A stretch of DNA of 64,000 nucleotides from Sphagnum compactum (lineage: Eukaryota; Bryophyta; Sphagnopsida; Sphagnales), in contig OZ234499.1 in the NCBI GenBank assembly GCA_965153455.1, forward strand, positions 10,474,271-10,538,270, read 5' to 3'. The position numbers and the translations under genes were made by a program. Shown in pieces: positions 24,501 through 37,690 of the stretch (position 1 is the first letter of the stretch; each line of letters opens with the position of its first letter). The notes beneath the pieces are model-generated. The model saw nothing but the letters and a program-made list of their open reading frames with translations. It had not been told where the DNA came from and ran no database searches.

Positions 24501-27500
24501 GTGAATCCTTTATAACTTTGAAGCCATGAGTGCCCAAGAAAGCAGTACAACAAAGTAGTACATGTGTGTGATGACAGTAGTTGAAACAACACATAAGAAA
24601 TCCAAAACTCCGATATTGATTTCTCAGTCAAATTTACTTCTTTCTTAATTTTGTGTGGAATTAATTTAGCAAATCCTCAGTTCTAGCAAAAAGAGACATA
24701 ATAGAGGAGTATTGTCTCAGAGACATAATCAAAAGGCAGAACAAAAGTTTGCAACTGGAAGATCCCAAAGGTCATTCAGCCATGGGGTGCATGGAAACCC
24801 AGTCATGTCCTGTTGTGCACCCCACGTGTTGGTTTTATGTACTGTAAAAGAATTTTTGTCATTAATGGAGAGTCCTTTCCTCTTCATACATAACACAGAT
24901 CCTCCCCGCATGATAGTGCACATCCAAGTTGTGTATATCACGGTTTTTTTGCTGATTGGAACTGATGGTATTACAGCATCTCTAGTATGTAGCCCTCTGT
25001 ATGAGCAGGTTTGATACAGGAAGTCAGACAAATAGAAAGGACTGCTGTTTGCATGACACTGGAGAGCATGAACCAGTGGCTGAAATTACGTGAAACTTTG
25101 CATCAATAACAAGTGTTTCTGGTGCAGACAGATCTTCTTTCACAACAAGGTTGACAAAATCAAAAGGTCAGGAACATTTTTCAAAGTTTTCTTCATCAGA
25201 TGGAATCCTGCAATTACACTCAGTTTGCAGTCCAGTTCCAAAAGCTTACCAGCTTGGCCATGAAGAGAACTACAACTTTTCATGGTGCTGGCTTAGGCTG
25301 CTGGTCTCATTTTCTGTTTTAAGGGTGTGCAGTGCATTATGTAGCCTTGAATTGGAACATGTTTTGAGACATAATGTCCAACTTGACAATGGTCGAGGAA
25401 GAGTAGAATGATGCATAGTCTGCTGCCCAAGTCATACAATTTCTCTTCCCCCTAGGACCACCACCACCACCTTGGAGGAAACATCATCATTCCCAAATCA
25501 TCCACCACAATCAGAAAAGCTGGAGTTATAAACTGATTTGACTCCTCTTTCCTGATTCCTCCCCAAGGGAAAGTCATCAGAATGGGTTCAGCACTATTCT
25601 TCACTTGCAATATGACATTCAGCATTTGTCAATCACATAAGTTGAACAAAAAATTTCGCCTTGCTCAACAAGCCTTAGATGCTGACGTCTAGCAGTACAT
25701 TATTTGATGAATTATCAAACCCCTGGCTGCAAGAGGGAAAGAGATTCCACTCATGAGTTGGCATATTTGTTAATCTCCTCACACTAAGAATCAAGGGGAA
25801 CTGAACTTTTTTTGTTGGTGCTCATCAGTTTTGTATGTCCCAATGTGGCAACAGCAAATCTTATTAGAAACTCATTTTGTTTTCTAACAACCCACATTGC
25901 GATTATATAGCTGGATTGTTGCCTAAATGAATGTACCCCTTCAGGAAAAATAGGCAGACCTCAGTTCTTGAATGTTTTCTGGTTGAAGTATATATGTATA
26001 CATGTTCTGTTGGCTTACTGTGAATAGGATCACCTCCTGAGACTCTTCTACTTGTTGTCTTGGACCCAAAGAGATCTGGAGTCAAGACTCTGAACTTTCA
26101 AGTGCTTATCAACTTTCAAACTTTACCAACTTAATGACGCATTTTTCACGAATTGTAATGATTCTAAAATGGTGGAGGCTTCAAAGGTATACTGTAGCCA
26201 TTCTCATCGGCACAAAGTTAAAGGAGGGCATTATCTCTCATGTAGTTATGGCACAGTATACTTTGCATTCCTACAAGTATGCATCATGTGAGCAGGACTT
26301 TAGTCAATGAAACCTTATCAAAAACATTGAGAGGTGTTCCCTAAGTTTGGAAACCTTGTATTGTCAGTTCATGGTCCTGATATACCATCGCTAGATCAGG
26401 ATTTACCCTTCATAAAATGGAAAGGCTAGAAAAAATAAAGGGTTTAAATTTGTGAAACTTATGACTTCTATAAGTTTTGTTGGTTGCGGTATGTCCTATA
26501 ATTACCCTTGGCCTTTTGTCTAGCTAATTTATCATTGTTTATGTCTATAAACATGTTCTAGATTGATGAAAATTGGAATCATTTTGAAGGCATTAGTTAT
26601 TTGAGAAGTACACATAGTTTGTAACTCAAAATTGATTGACTTATGACTAATTAATCGGTGTAAACACACAAGCATGGAGCAGTCACACTTGTGCTATCAG
26701 TGGTACATTTGTGCCAAGATTCAAGATGACAAGCTTGAAACCATATTTTTCAATGTCCCCAAGTTATGCAAACCTTCATAAATAAAGATAACTGACATGT
26801 TTCTACATAGAGTAGGATACATCACAAATGTCAATTCATAGTCTTGAAATTTTGTATGGAAAATTCTTCTCTGGGTTTCTTTGTAAGGGCAGGTTTCAGT
26901 CAAATCCTTCACTTTGATGGGGCAGGGTTGACAACAGCCTATCATTGCAAACAGCAACCCTGCCCTTGAAATGTAAGGCCTGTCCTGCAGGCAACAGACT
27001 TGGTCTTCACAGTTTCATAGCTTTTTCAAAATAGTAAGAATTCCAGTAAGGGCTAGATCATAAGATCATGGGGCTCCAGACCAAAGAATGTTGTTTCCTG
27101 GGAAAGGGTCACCTTTCATAGTGGGTTTCTGCAGATTCACTTAGTTTATCTGTAGTCATTCTCAACGAGCAAATGAGCACCTGAAGGCACAGTGTACTCC
27201 CACAGGTGACAACAGCAGGATGTACATTGGTGCAAGCAGTTGCTAATGGTTACTCAGTGCACAAAGGCTAATTTACTTGTCATCTGTGTTGATATGTTGA
27301 TGCCTCTCTCCCCTGTCTATTGTTAGATCTAGTGATGTAATAATTCCCAGTTTTCTTCTATTATTTGCAGTTTGCTTCATCCATTTTAGTTTCCAGATTA
27401 TGAACCAGGTGATCATGAAACAGCTTTTGGACACAACACAATATGAAAGGAAGCATGTGTGTAATCTGTACTCTGTATTAAGAACTCTTAGTGCAAGTGC

Positions 27501-28090
27501 ATGCAACGATGTGTAGTAGTAACCACAATGACAAATAACCCAGCCCAGGGCATCAACATCTCAAATAACATGGAAGTGGAGTGAGGACCACATCTGTATA
27601 CTGCATACATCTTCCAGATCCAATGCCTGATAGAGAGAACTGAAAATTGAAGGGAGCTCCTTTTAACTAGACCCTTTTCAGTAGTAGCAAAGATAATTAG
27701 TCCTCCTTTAGTATGATGTGAAACCTGCTGAGAACCAAGAGAACTAGGCCCACTGAGCTGTACTATATTTTAATTGCACAGTTACAGCAACTTTAAAAGA
27801 AAATTCCTCAGCTACAAAACATACCAATTCTTTGAACCTCAGGATCACTCACTACCAACCTCCACAGGAATTCAGCCTACAGTGAAATGCCTACAATGAA
27901 AGGAGCTCAAACTTCTGAGATGGGTGATTCTCAAAGTCTGCTAAGGTGGCTTGCCATCCATCATGGGGAACTCGCTCGCTCGAGCAGTAGTCGATGTACA
28001 CGAGACGGGAGGATCGAATTGATGACGTTGGCGGCTGCGGGCAACTACTTACAAGCTCGGCAGCTCCGAATACAACCTGTGTGCTGGCAG
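21600..28090. other. Gene-free stretch, moderately AT-rich
   Basis: From about 22.2 kb the composition becomes more balanced, resembling transcribed non-coding DNA, but open frames are short, overlap on both strands and carry no recognisable motif. A short direct repeat lies at 22102-22156. Two loosely similar patches (about 26190-26300 and 27150-27250) share a GTAG-CATTCTCA block and a GGCACAGT block. The region could hold a long non-coding RNA or a decayed gene. Nothing firmer can be said. Confidence 0.4.
22102..22156. repeat. Short direct repeat (31-bp spacing)
   Basis: TGTATATAA, ATGTCAGAACACCC and flanking bases occur twice, starting at 22102 and 22133, with small differences. Confidence 0.7.
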
Positions 28091-28093
28091 CTC

Positions 28094-28100
28094 TATATAA
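28094..28100 (+). promoter_or_regulatory. TATA box of the PLATZ gene
   Basis: CTCTATATAAACCC is a textbook plant TATA context. It lies about 200 bases upstream of the ATG at 28303, predicting a transcription start near 28125-28135 and a leader of about 170-180 bases. Confidence 0.65.
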
Positions 28101-28302
28101 ACCCATCCTACAGTCGCCTGAATGCCATACTACCCTTCGTGTTCAGGAATTTCTTCTGCTCCTCATTCGATTTGTGAATTGCACTGATAAATCCGTTCAA
28201 CAGCTTGTTGGATTGTTCTTGAGGATTTCAGCCATTCGGAAAGCTTGTATTCCGAGTTCCGAATTCAAGGGGTTTCGCGTTGAGTCGACCTTTGCAGCAG
28301 CG

Positions 28303-29537
28303 ATGGCAATGAGCTCTCACGCCCAGGCCGATATGCTGTTAGCGCTCATCACTACGAACTTCCCAGGTAATTGAACACCATCTCTAGCTAGTTACAGCTC
28401 TTGGGACTCTAGGACGTGCAAGATACTTTTCTGAGGTTTTCTCCCGGCGCCACAGAAGTTGTTACTAACTTGATCATAGTATTCATGTCTTTAGTAATTC
28501 CGTGTTCTTCATTGCATTCGTCTGTCCGCAACAGCTTCTCCACGGAACTCTCAGGTCATGACTAATCTTTCACAAACATGCAGTTCTTGGTCTAATAGAC
28601 AATTGAGTCATAATTTGCGGCAAGTGCTGCTTTAGTCATGTTGAGAACTTCACAGATGCAGTATTTATCTAATTTGGATCAGTGTTCAACGTAATGTACT
28701 CTGGAACTAGCAAGCAATTTAGCACTAGGTTACAAGGTCTCCGCATCACATGAATTGTCAGCTGCATGCATGAGTTTCAAGGTCATTGATCTATTTCTAA
28801 GTATATGTATTGCAGATCCAGCGTCTTCGGCGCGTGGACACAAGACATTCTTCTGCACATCATGCAACACCGGACCGCATCCGCTGAACCTGTTCGTGGA
28901 AGAGGGCAAACAACATCACGGGCACAACAAGCTGCAAGTGTATCGAACTTCAAACCGACCTAGTGTCCTTGAAGAGGAGATCGGAAATTTACTAGTGGAT
29001 CTGCAAAGCATCCAGAGATATTCCACCAACCAAAAGACCGTGGTATTCATTACCGGTCCAAACCCCAAGTCGAATATGATCCGCAACGCCTCCTGCAGCA
29101 GCAGCAGCTTACAACCACCTGTCTCAGCTCATGCGACTCCTAGCTGCGCAAAATGCACCAAACTCTTGAACGAAGCTACTGGTGGCCGCTTCTCCAGCAG
29201 CAGCAGCATCTTCTGTTCTCTAGGCTGCAAATTCGGAGAACAGCTATTCAACATGCAGGCAGATCGAATCAATGCAGCACCTCTCGCTGCAGTTACTGGG
29301 GCCAACGTTAACACAGTGCAGCACTCAACCAAGCAGTCACAAGAAGCTTTAGCTGACCCTAATCATACTACTAGCGATGGTGCTAGATCTAATGCTGCAG
29401 GACCCACGGAGGAAGTTTGTCTTCATGGCCAGGGTCTAAATGCCTGCAGATCAACTGGAAGATCAAGCAAGAGGAGACTACAACGCGGCTTGAACAGGAG
29501 GACCATACTGGCACCACAAAGGGCACCACTCTCTTGA
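28303..29537 (+). CDS. Divergent PLATZ zinc-binding transcription factor
   Basis: PLATZ proteins are plant-specific zinc-dependent DNA-binding regulators that bind A/T-rich promoter DNA. Two exons, 28303-28366 and 28816-29537, join in phase 1 (GTAATT donor, TTGCAG acceptor) to give 261 aa. The N-terminus (LLALITTNF) fits the usual helix before the first zinc site. Cys35-x2-Cys38 and the His55/His58 pair remain, but the family's first Cys-x2-His and the second Cys pair (here around Pro42-His43) are missing. The second half is normal: VVFITGPNP, then Cys132-x2-Cys135 and FC155SLGC159K. A Ser-rich insert and an Arg/Ser-rich tail follow. The start is the first of two close ATGs, 28303 and 28309; the frame is open upstream but lies in the predicted leader. 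Zinc site 1 is probably altered or lost. Confidence in the family is good; retained function is uncertain. Confidence 0.82.
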
Positions 29538-29891
29538 CAACCAAGATGCTGGAGTGATGAAGCAAGGATAGGACCCTCTGCAATGTGTAAGTAATTCCAC
29601 CAAGTTAGTTCTGCAATGACTGTAAGTAATTCTGGACACCAAGTTAGGTCAGCTGGTCTGAATGTTCACTAGGTATTACTGTGAACTGTGAGTTCATTTT
29701 TTGGGAAATGCATAGAACATGTGAAGGACTGGGACTGTGGCAGATTATTGTGTCATTTTCTTGCCCACATTATATGACATAATCTTCCAACCTGATGAGT
29801 ATACACTCGTAATTTGGTAATTAAGTGACCAAAATTGCTGTTCAGCATGAGATTTTTAAAATCGTTGAATCTGCCCCCCCAGATATTAATG

Positions 29892-30006
29892 TTATGGAAT
29901 GGCCTCACCCTTGCTCCATTATGTTGGGTGCATCACCTAGCTCACCCTAACAGGCTTGCCTGGCAAATTACCTGACATAATGGGCAAGGGCTTGACCATT
30001 TCATAG
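29892..30006. repeat. Imperfect hairpin, miRNA-precursor-like
   Basis: Arms 29892-29926 and 29974-30006 pair over roughly 32 positions with a few mismatches and one bulge, around a loop of about 48 bases. Shared core strings are CCCTTGC and CCATTATGT, with AATGG and TATG at the base. It lies about 350 bases past the PLATZ stop, so it could be in the 3' untranslated region or be an independent foldback element. No known miRNA is recognised. Confidence 0.55.
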
Positions 30007-31794
30007 TACAAAATTTCCTATTGTAATCTGTTGCTGGTTTGAACTTTCCATGTAAGTAGCAGAGTCATTACATGAAGAGTCTATTGTTGGAAATGCAATT
30101 TATGAACTTAACATGCATCATATGTGACCCAAAAGATGGGATCCAGGGCTTGAAGGACAGAGCTAGATCATCAATCAAGTACATGTGCATATAGAATTGG
30201 GAACAGCTCAGCTTCATTGTTGATCTTTGAGCATTCAATGAGGCAAATCAATAATTTTGATGAGGTCAATGTCCAATATATTCACAATTAGCAGTTCTTC
30301 ATCCCAAGTCTTGGATTGGCAACTTAATCCAGAGCCTTGGTAAAAGGATAGTTACCAATTCTATAATTATGCAAAGAATCAATGTTTGAAGTGGAGTTAT
30401 TAAGTAAAGTATGGCAGAGTTCTGAAACTAAGCACAGGTCTTAAGTTGGGAAGAATAACCTCTTGATGCCTACCAAAGGCCCTAACTTCTACAGCCTACG
30501 ACCTTAGACATAGCTACTAAAGGATCGGTGCTACCTGGAGCATAAGGTCAGGGCTCTCCATCATGCTAGCAACTTCAGCTAGCATCAAGATTTTAATATG
30601 CCAACTTGTAATATATATATATGGTCAATTGCTAATTGAATAAGATGTATTCCTCTGCCCAGGTAGCTCTTGGATAAATATTACTTCATGTAACTAAATA
30701 ACATAAAACCATCATGGCTATGATGCTGCAGGATTAGGGATTCCCTATTGATCACAAGTAGGCATGTCTAGACATTGATGTGTTTCTTCTACATGAAGTC
30801 TACAGTGTTACATAAACACTGTCTATAGAAAAGACAAAGAAACACAGGGAAAACCACAAATTAAAACATTTCTCTTTCTACATTGCTTTTTTATTAAATT
30901 AGGACTACAAACCAAGGAGGAAACTTAAAATGAGATTGGGATTTATAAATGAACAAAATATATTTTTCCTCTTTTCTCAAGTACAAACGAAAATGAAGTT
31001 TAATTACTAGAAATTGTAAATAACTGTTTTGAATTTACAAAGTCATACATGAAACCTCATGGATTCAGGGAACATTGTCCTGGGACTGATGTTTCCATAT
31101 TTTTGCCCATTACAACATGGATTGAATCATGCAATGAAACAAATCATCTTAAACATAAGTTCACCTTGAGTGCTGTTCCATGCAGTAAGAAAACTTAGAT
31201 ATTTAGATGTTGGTCTCATAATCACATAGAGAACATGAACAACTTTTTTTGAAAGGTTTAAATAATTTGTTCTCCATCATGGTGAGGATGCAATTACATG
31301 TTAGAAAATTGTGAAAAGCAACAAGAGTGTACAAACAGTAACAAAATTCATGCAAACTTTCTCACTAACTCAATCTCACACTACTCAGAATGTCGGCCCC
31401 AATGAAGCTGTGAAATGTATTTTCCTGATCGTAAGGGTTGAAATGAAAATTGTGGCAACCACATTTGTTGACCAAAATTTTTAAGATGTTTTTGAGACCT
31501 GAAAACTGCATGAATATAGTGCAATTGCAAGCTCGCAATCTATCAGAGTTCCAATGAATTCAGCTCACTTGAGGGGGCCCTCTAGTCATCATCGACTAAT
31601 CCAATGCTTTCAAAATTTGCAAATTTCATATGTTTCACAAATCCTGCAATGAATTCCAACAAAACCAAATGATGGAGAAGCAAAGGTAATCTATTAGAAT
31701 TATTCCAAAAAGATTTTTTTAGAATCTATCATTGACGGAAGGTAGTTTGTTTGTTTTGTTTGTTTGTCACATTTAAGTCTCCCAAACCACAGTG

Positions 31795-32090
31795 CCTCTT
31801 GTCATGCTCTTGGCTCTTGGTACCATTGGAAAGCCCTTGATGAGTAGGGGTGTGCACCGAGTTCGTTTCATTATGTTTAGAGTTGGTTTCATAATGTTTT
31901 GACCTACAGTGCAGAAGTTATTGAATATTGAACACTTTGTTCAGTGAAAGTTAATTTTATTCAAAACTAAAAATTATAGGGGAATTTCAGCACACTCTTG
32001 GTATTTTTGGAAAGTCTTCAGTGAGTAAGATTTAATGAAGTGATTTAAGGTGCAGGAGATATTGAATTTTGAGTAATCTTACGGGCCCTG
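31795..32090 (+). repeat. Dispersed repeat family 3, copy 1
   Basis: Shares with 37375-37690 an ordered set of blocks: TCTTGG, TGATGA(A)TAGG, TTTCAT-ATG, a CAG-(T/A)-AGAAGTT block followed by TTGAATATTGAA, and GGAGATATTGA near the end. The copies are old and diverged. No terminal structure was identified. Confidence 0.55.
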
Positions 32091-34521
32091 GCTTCAAAAT
32101 AAAGCTATTGCTCCTAAGGTGACATTCCTGCACCTATTTCCAAGGTCAGCAGACCCTTGATGGTAGCTCTATTGCCAATTTCCCTTCTCAATGATCATTG
32201 TGAGCAATGACGACGCCCCTTAGCATACACAAGGGACCATTTTATTTTGCAACTGTTGGTACATTTGCTTTCTTGCACTTTCATAATTGGTTGAAATACA
32301 TAAATTGGGTGATGACTAAATCACATGCTCTTGAAGCTTATGTATGCCTTCCAACCATAATTTTGTAGATATAACTAGTTCAAATACCTTTGTTAAATGA
32401 TACTCCATTGATACATTTTCATCCACTATTATCATTGTTCCAGCCAAAATGGGGCATTTCAAAAATTGTTTTTGAAGGTTTCTTAATTGATGAGACTTGT
32501 GGAAGGCTTAAAGATGCTTCCATAGCTGTCAATCCCCCTTTAGTATGTACAGATACATGTGATCTAGCAATTTGCTACCCATAGATCGATGAACACTACT
32601 AGCAAGTATGGCCTTACAACCTAGTCTTCTACACTTTCCATATATCCATGTTTCATTTCTTTTAAGAAGTGGCAGAATTACAATTAGCATATTCTTATTC
32701 GTGTTCATAAACTATTATGTTATAGGTCATCATAATTCTCATAACCAGATGTGATAATAACATGCTTCCAGAAAAAAAAGATGAAAATCGTTTAAGATGC
32801 ATGGGTGCAGTGTAGACATAAAGGAGTCACCAGTTTTCATTGCAAAATATTTTTTATGCGACTCTTTACAATATGTGCATTCCACCAACTTGGAAACTTA
32901 GTGTTGTTGTTTTTTGAATTGTTTTTCTTTGTACACTTGTTAAATAGTCAGATTTATTACTAACACATCAATACCATAGCCATATGAGTGTTTAATTGTT
33001 CATTCTAAACTATTGTTTTCCACCTTAATGCCTTAACACAATATGTATATAAATAACTTGTAATGATTGCATGGATTATTGTCTATTTTTGCAAAACCTC
33101 TTCGCTCTCCAATAAACGTATTGTATCTATGTTTTGTTTCTTTGTAGCAATAGATCTTTTTTAATGTTTTTCATTCTAAAGTCAAGTTTGTTTATAACAT
33201 AGAGCAAATTTTCAACTTGAAATTGGTGACTTTTTCTTAAGATGTACTTGAGAACATTCAATTTGATTTCATGGGTGTATTAAGTGCTTGTCACATCCCT
33301 CATGGGATTATGTATGTGTGCATTGTGCATGGTGACTAGAACTTAGGACTTAATGTGTCCAGTTGAATTGCATCTACACATGTTCACCACACATATATAT
33401 GTTCACCAAATTGCTTGAGGTTATTTTTGTTGGGCCATACCATTAGCGCTTTTGGCAACAACTTTGCATACACTTGGTTCTACAACATCATAAATAGCTT
33501 GAATCTTATGGACATAAACTAGGTGATCTTCAAGCATATTTGTATAAAACTAATAATTTAAAACTAGCTTAAAAACTATGTATGGTGGACTTAAAGGTCA
33601 AGACATAGGTATGTGGAGGCAAGTGATTTGATATTTCATTTACTTCAAAAATTTACTACCCAAGCATGCCTCTCATTTTATTTCATTCTTGTGCAATTTT
33701 GAATTAAATGAGTGCAGTCACAATCAAATGAACCAAAAAGCACGTTGAGCAACCGTCAAAATTTTATAATTTTGTTAGATATATTTTTGTGATGTCACTT
33801 TAATGCCATGTTAATCATGGAATGTAGTGCTAAGTGACTAATATGAATGTTGAAAAATTCAAACAAAAATTCAAAAAAAAAATTGGGGTTTGGTTTTAAT
33901 AAAGGACCTTTGAACTTGAACAACAGTTGCATCAAAAGTAGTCAATTTTGCAAATTATTAAATTAAACATTTTATTCATAAAGGAATTTTGATAAAAAAG
34001 AAATTGAGATGATGTTAATTGATTATCCACATTCCAAAAGCACTCACAATTTGAAAGTTGTGAAATTTTAAAATTTTAAAAATAAAAAATCTATTGAAGA
34101 GAATTTTTTAATTTTGAAAATCTTTTACCACATGTAAATGGGGTATAATGTACATGACATCTAAAACAAAGTTGTAGTTTATGAAACAAAAAAACAAAGC
34201 ATTAAATAATTAACATATTTTCATACAATTTGAAATTAAGATATTTTTCAAAAATGAAACGCAAAATTTGGTAGAATCTATACACTTTTAAAAAAATTTT
34301 AGTTATTCATGAAAAATTAATATAAAAAATGTGATGTATTGAAAAAATTATATGTATTTTTAGTAACATATTGCAAAAGATCTGGTCCCAAAAGTTTTTT
34401 TTATGAGAAAATGAAAATGACCACAATAAAAACTATAGTCTTTGAATCCTTTGTCATTGTTGGCCCATTTGATTGTGATTGCATTCCAATAAATTTTTTG
34501 AACTTTAATGGGTGAAATTTT

Positions 34522-34765
34522 TTTAAGGTGTACCGCACAAGACGAAAATAGCCTAGTCCTTACTGTAATATTTTTTTATCTTATATTTTGATCCCCATAA
34601 AAAATAATGAATCAAAAGTTGTCAAAAATTTCAGAAGGACTATATTTTTGATTATTAAAATTTTAAATTCCATCATAATCATTCATAAATGTGTTTTTAG
34701 ATGGTACAAAGGACTAGAAAAAAAAGACAAAAGAAGGTGATGTGATAAGATTTTTGTGCACATAA
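34522..34765 (+). mobile_element. MITE-like element, copy B
   Basis: Begins TTTTAAGGTGTACCGC and keeps the family interior: CTTATATTTTGATCCCCAT, AATGAATCAAAAG and CATAATCATTCATAA. The right end is worn (about TTTGTGCACAT). Same orientation as copy A. Confidence 0.55.
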
Positions 34766-34847
34766 AAAAATTGCACCCTAATATGTTAAAGAATAAAAAT
34801 TATTCTATATGCAACATTTAATGAGGTAATTTGAAATGCAATTATGC

Positions 34848-35120
34848 TTAAAACTTAGTAAGTAAAATTGGTGTGAATATCCTAACATGGATTTCATTTA
34901 TTTTAGAGCAAAAATGTTTTTTCATGTTAGAGCTTGATTGAGAATTGAATATTTGTGAACATGTTCCACAAATATAAATACTATGATTTAAGACTAAATA
35001 GGCACATTCCCCTAGAAGATGGTTCTTTGCTGGATAGATGTGCAACATATGGTTTGAAATATTAATTTTTGTTGTTGTTAACTTCGACCTTATGGTTAAC
35101 AATACATTATCTTCTAGCAC
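34848..35120 (-). pseudogene. Small zinc-finger-like open frame
   Basis: A 90-residue minus-strand frame contains ICGTCSQIF and then NMKKHFC, giving C-x2-C-x14-H. The same C-x2-C-x14-H spacing is seen in the fragment at 18.6-20.1 kb. No other domain is visible and the flanks are AT-rich repeat DNA. It may be a transposon remnant, or simply chance. Confidence 0.2.
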
Positions 35121-36769
35121 ACTTACAGTAATTAGTATATTTTTAGAATCAGCTTAACAAACTATAGCTTGAAGCTCTAGGAGTAAGTAAGAAGAAACAA
35201 ATGATTTGATACTTCATTTAAGTTACAAATTTGAGTAAACTAACTTGCTAAATACCTCATTTTATTTTTTGGTTCAATTTTTGGATGTTAGTAAATATTT
35301 TCAATTGTTAGTTATACATTACACAGATTATTTTGAAGTGCGATTATAATTGGAACCTAAATAAAATAATACAAATATAATGGCATGGTTATCATATATT
35401 TTACACCTTTATTCAATCAAGGTTTAAGCACCTAGGTTTAGGTGGTTGCAACAAGAGCATCAAACAAATGTCAATTTGGTAAAAAAATGAAAATTTATTC
35501 ATGAAATGCATTCTTTTGTGCATCCATGGCCCTTTACATTTGCAATCTTCATTGAGGAATTTTTCTGTACAGAGCTCATGTCTTGGTGTCAAATTGATGG
35601 AAATGTATATGGCTTACCATTGCCTTCAACAAATATTTGTTTCCAAATCTCAATTCCAAACAAGAAATGACCAAATTCATAGAGAATGTATGAGGTGAAA
35701 ATTTTCGACCTAGGCTTATGCCTTTGCCTAATAAGGTCACTAGCACTAATGTTGTGCAGTTCTCTTAGTTTTTTGAGAATTGCTAATTCTAGTTTTTTTA
35801 GAACTCAAAGAACCTTTGGTTCCTTGAATTTTCTAAAAAGTTCAAACTTAAGAGAACTAACCAAGGTTTTAGATTTTGAAATATATTTATCAAAAAGAAA
35901 AAATTACAAATTAAATGTCACATTGTTTTTCCAAGCATCCTATCGGTCTTTGTTGATTCTATTCTAAAGGGAGAAACCTAGGTACATGATATCATTTTTT
36001 GGGACAAATTCTCTTTCTAGGACAAACTTCCAATCTTTCTTTACTTTGTACTGTCTTGTAATGAGTCAAAGTTAGTCTTCACATGCATTGATCATTTTTT
36101 AGGTTGAGATTTGATACCTCTCCATTTAGACTATGGGTTCTTTGTATTCTTCCCTAATAAACAATTCATGACAATTTCATCCACTAATGCAAAATCATCT
36201 TGTGATTAGCCACTTGATTTTCAAAAGCTTTTAGAATAAGCTACATGAAAGTTTAAATCCTAGTTACAAATTTTTAAGATCATGGATTCTACATTTTATA
36301 TTGATAATGCTACCTACCCGCTTTGTTGAAAACTACCCCTGAGTATTTTATGATTATTTTCAATGATTCTCATTTTAATGAGAACCATGGTGAACAATTT
36401 TCAATTTGGGTTTCACCAAGGGTGATCATATTGGTTTTTAGAGTCCCAGCCCAATGTGAGAATTGCTTGAGAATCAGGGTCCATTCTAATAACCACCCAA
36501 CATTAATGGGTACCTATTGTTTCTGGATTGGATGAATGTTTCCTATTTGGCACATGTGCCACATCATGCATCAGCCTAGATATGTAAGCTCTTTAGTTTT
36601 GCAGAAACTGCCAACCATTTGAAAATGGTCTTGATCATCTACTATATGCACCTCACTCTTCATTTCAATCCAGGTGCAACCAAATCCAGCTATCTGTTCA
36701 CACTCTTCCTTCCTCTAAAATTCAACATTCCCTTGGAATCTATAGTGTTTTTTTGTTTGAATTTTGTAA

Positions 36770-36900
36770 TAGATCTGAAATGGTGATCATCCATAAGACG
36801 ATTTAGCTAAATATGGCTATAAAAAATAGAGCATCCTTCTATATTGCTTCTTAACTACTGGGAACTTAATACAGAAATTTTGCAATTTTTCTTTAACTCT
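36770..36900 (+). repeat. Dispersed repeat family 2, copy 1
   Basis: Carries the family core GATCATCCATAAGACGATTT, then TAGC, a TGGCTATA block, a CCTTCTATATT block and CTACTGGGAACTTA. It is matched by copies at about 56640, 57495, 60915, 61915 and, more weakly, 62235. Confidence 0.65.
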
Positions 36901-37374
36901 GTGAAAAAGTTAGTGACTAGAATACCCAATAAACATTTTTTTTCCATTAAAAATAAATAAATTCAATACCTAGAAAAAGAAACTGCTGCAAGTCTAAGAT
37001 CCTAGTTGCCACCAGCAGCATAAGCATTCAAAAGAGGCACATAGCCTACAAAACATTTTCAGGCTGTGGTTCAAGAACTTTTTTCAGCAATGTATTCTCC
37101 CATCACCAACTTCCAATTAGCACATTTATCAGGAAGGAACTACAATTGCCACATATTTGACACATTTATACAATTTTGTGAAGAAAGGCATCTAGTGAAG
37201 AATCGACTCTCAATGTGTCTTGGGTATGACATATTTTTCTTGTTGAAGATTTTTTTTCATTTCATGATCTAGAAACAGGTTACATTAATTTTAGATATTT
37301 ACTTCAAAATTACAAACATCTATCTATGAAGAAAGGTAATTTATTCTATTTTATTTCATTTGTTTTGGTTGTAC

Positions 37375-37690
37375 TTATGAGATCCACCAAACTGGTTTGC
37401 TTCAAATCGCACTCTTGGTCTCTCTTGAGGAGGAGGGGTGCATCAGCTTGGTTTCATGGTGTTTGGACTTGCAGCATAGAAGTTTTTGAATATTGAATGA
37501 TTTCTTCACTAAAAATTTCAAAGGAATTGGAATGTGCCTTTGGTGTTGTTGGAAGGACCTTGATGAATAGGATTAATGGAATTTATTTGGTAAGATTTGG
37601 ATTCAGAATGTGGGAGATATTGATTTTTAAGTGATTTCTGCTGCTGAAAATTTCAAATAAATTCCAAAAACCAGGTTTTGGAAGGAAAAT
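37375..37690 (+). repeat. Dispersed repeat family 3, copy 2
   Basis: Diverged partner of the copy at 31795-32090, same orientation. The best-kept segment is the CAGCATAGAAG block followed by TTTTTGAATATTGAA, and later GGGAGATATTGA. Confidence 0.55.

Noticed and set aside
26190-27250. Two loosely similar patches near 26.2 and 27.2 kb
   Set aside because: Only short shared blocks; similarity too weak by eye to call a duplication.
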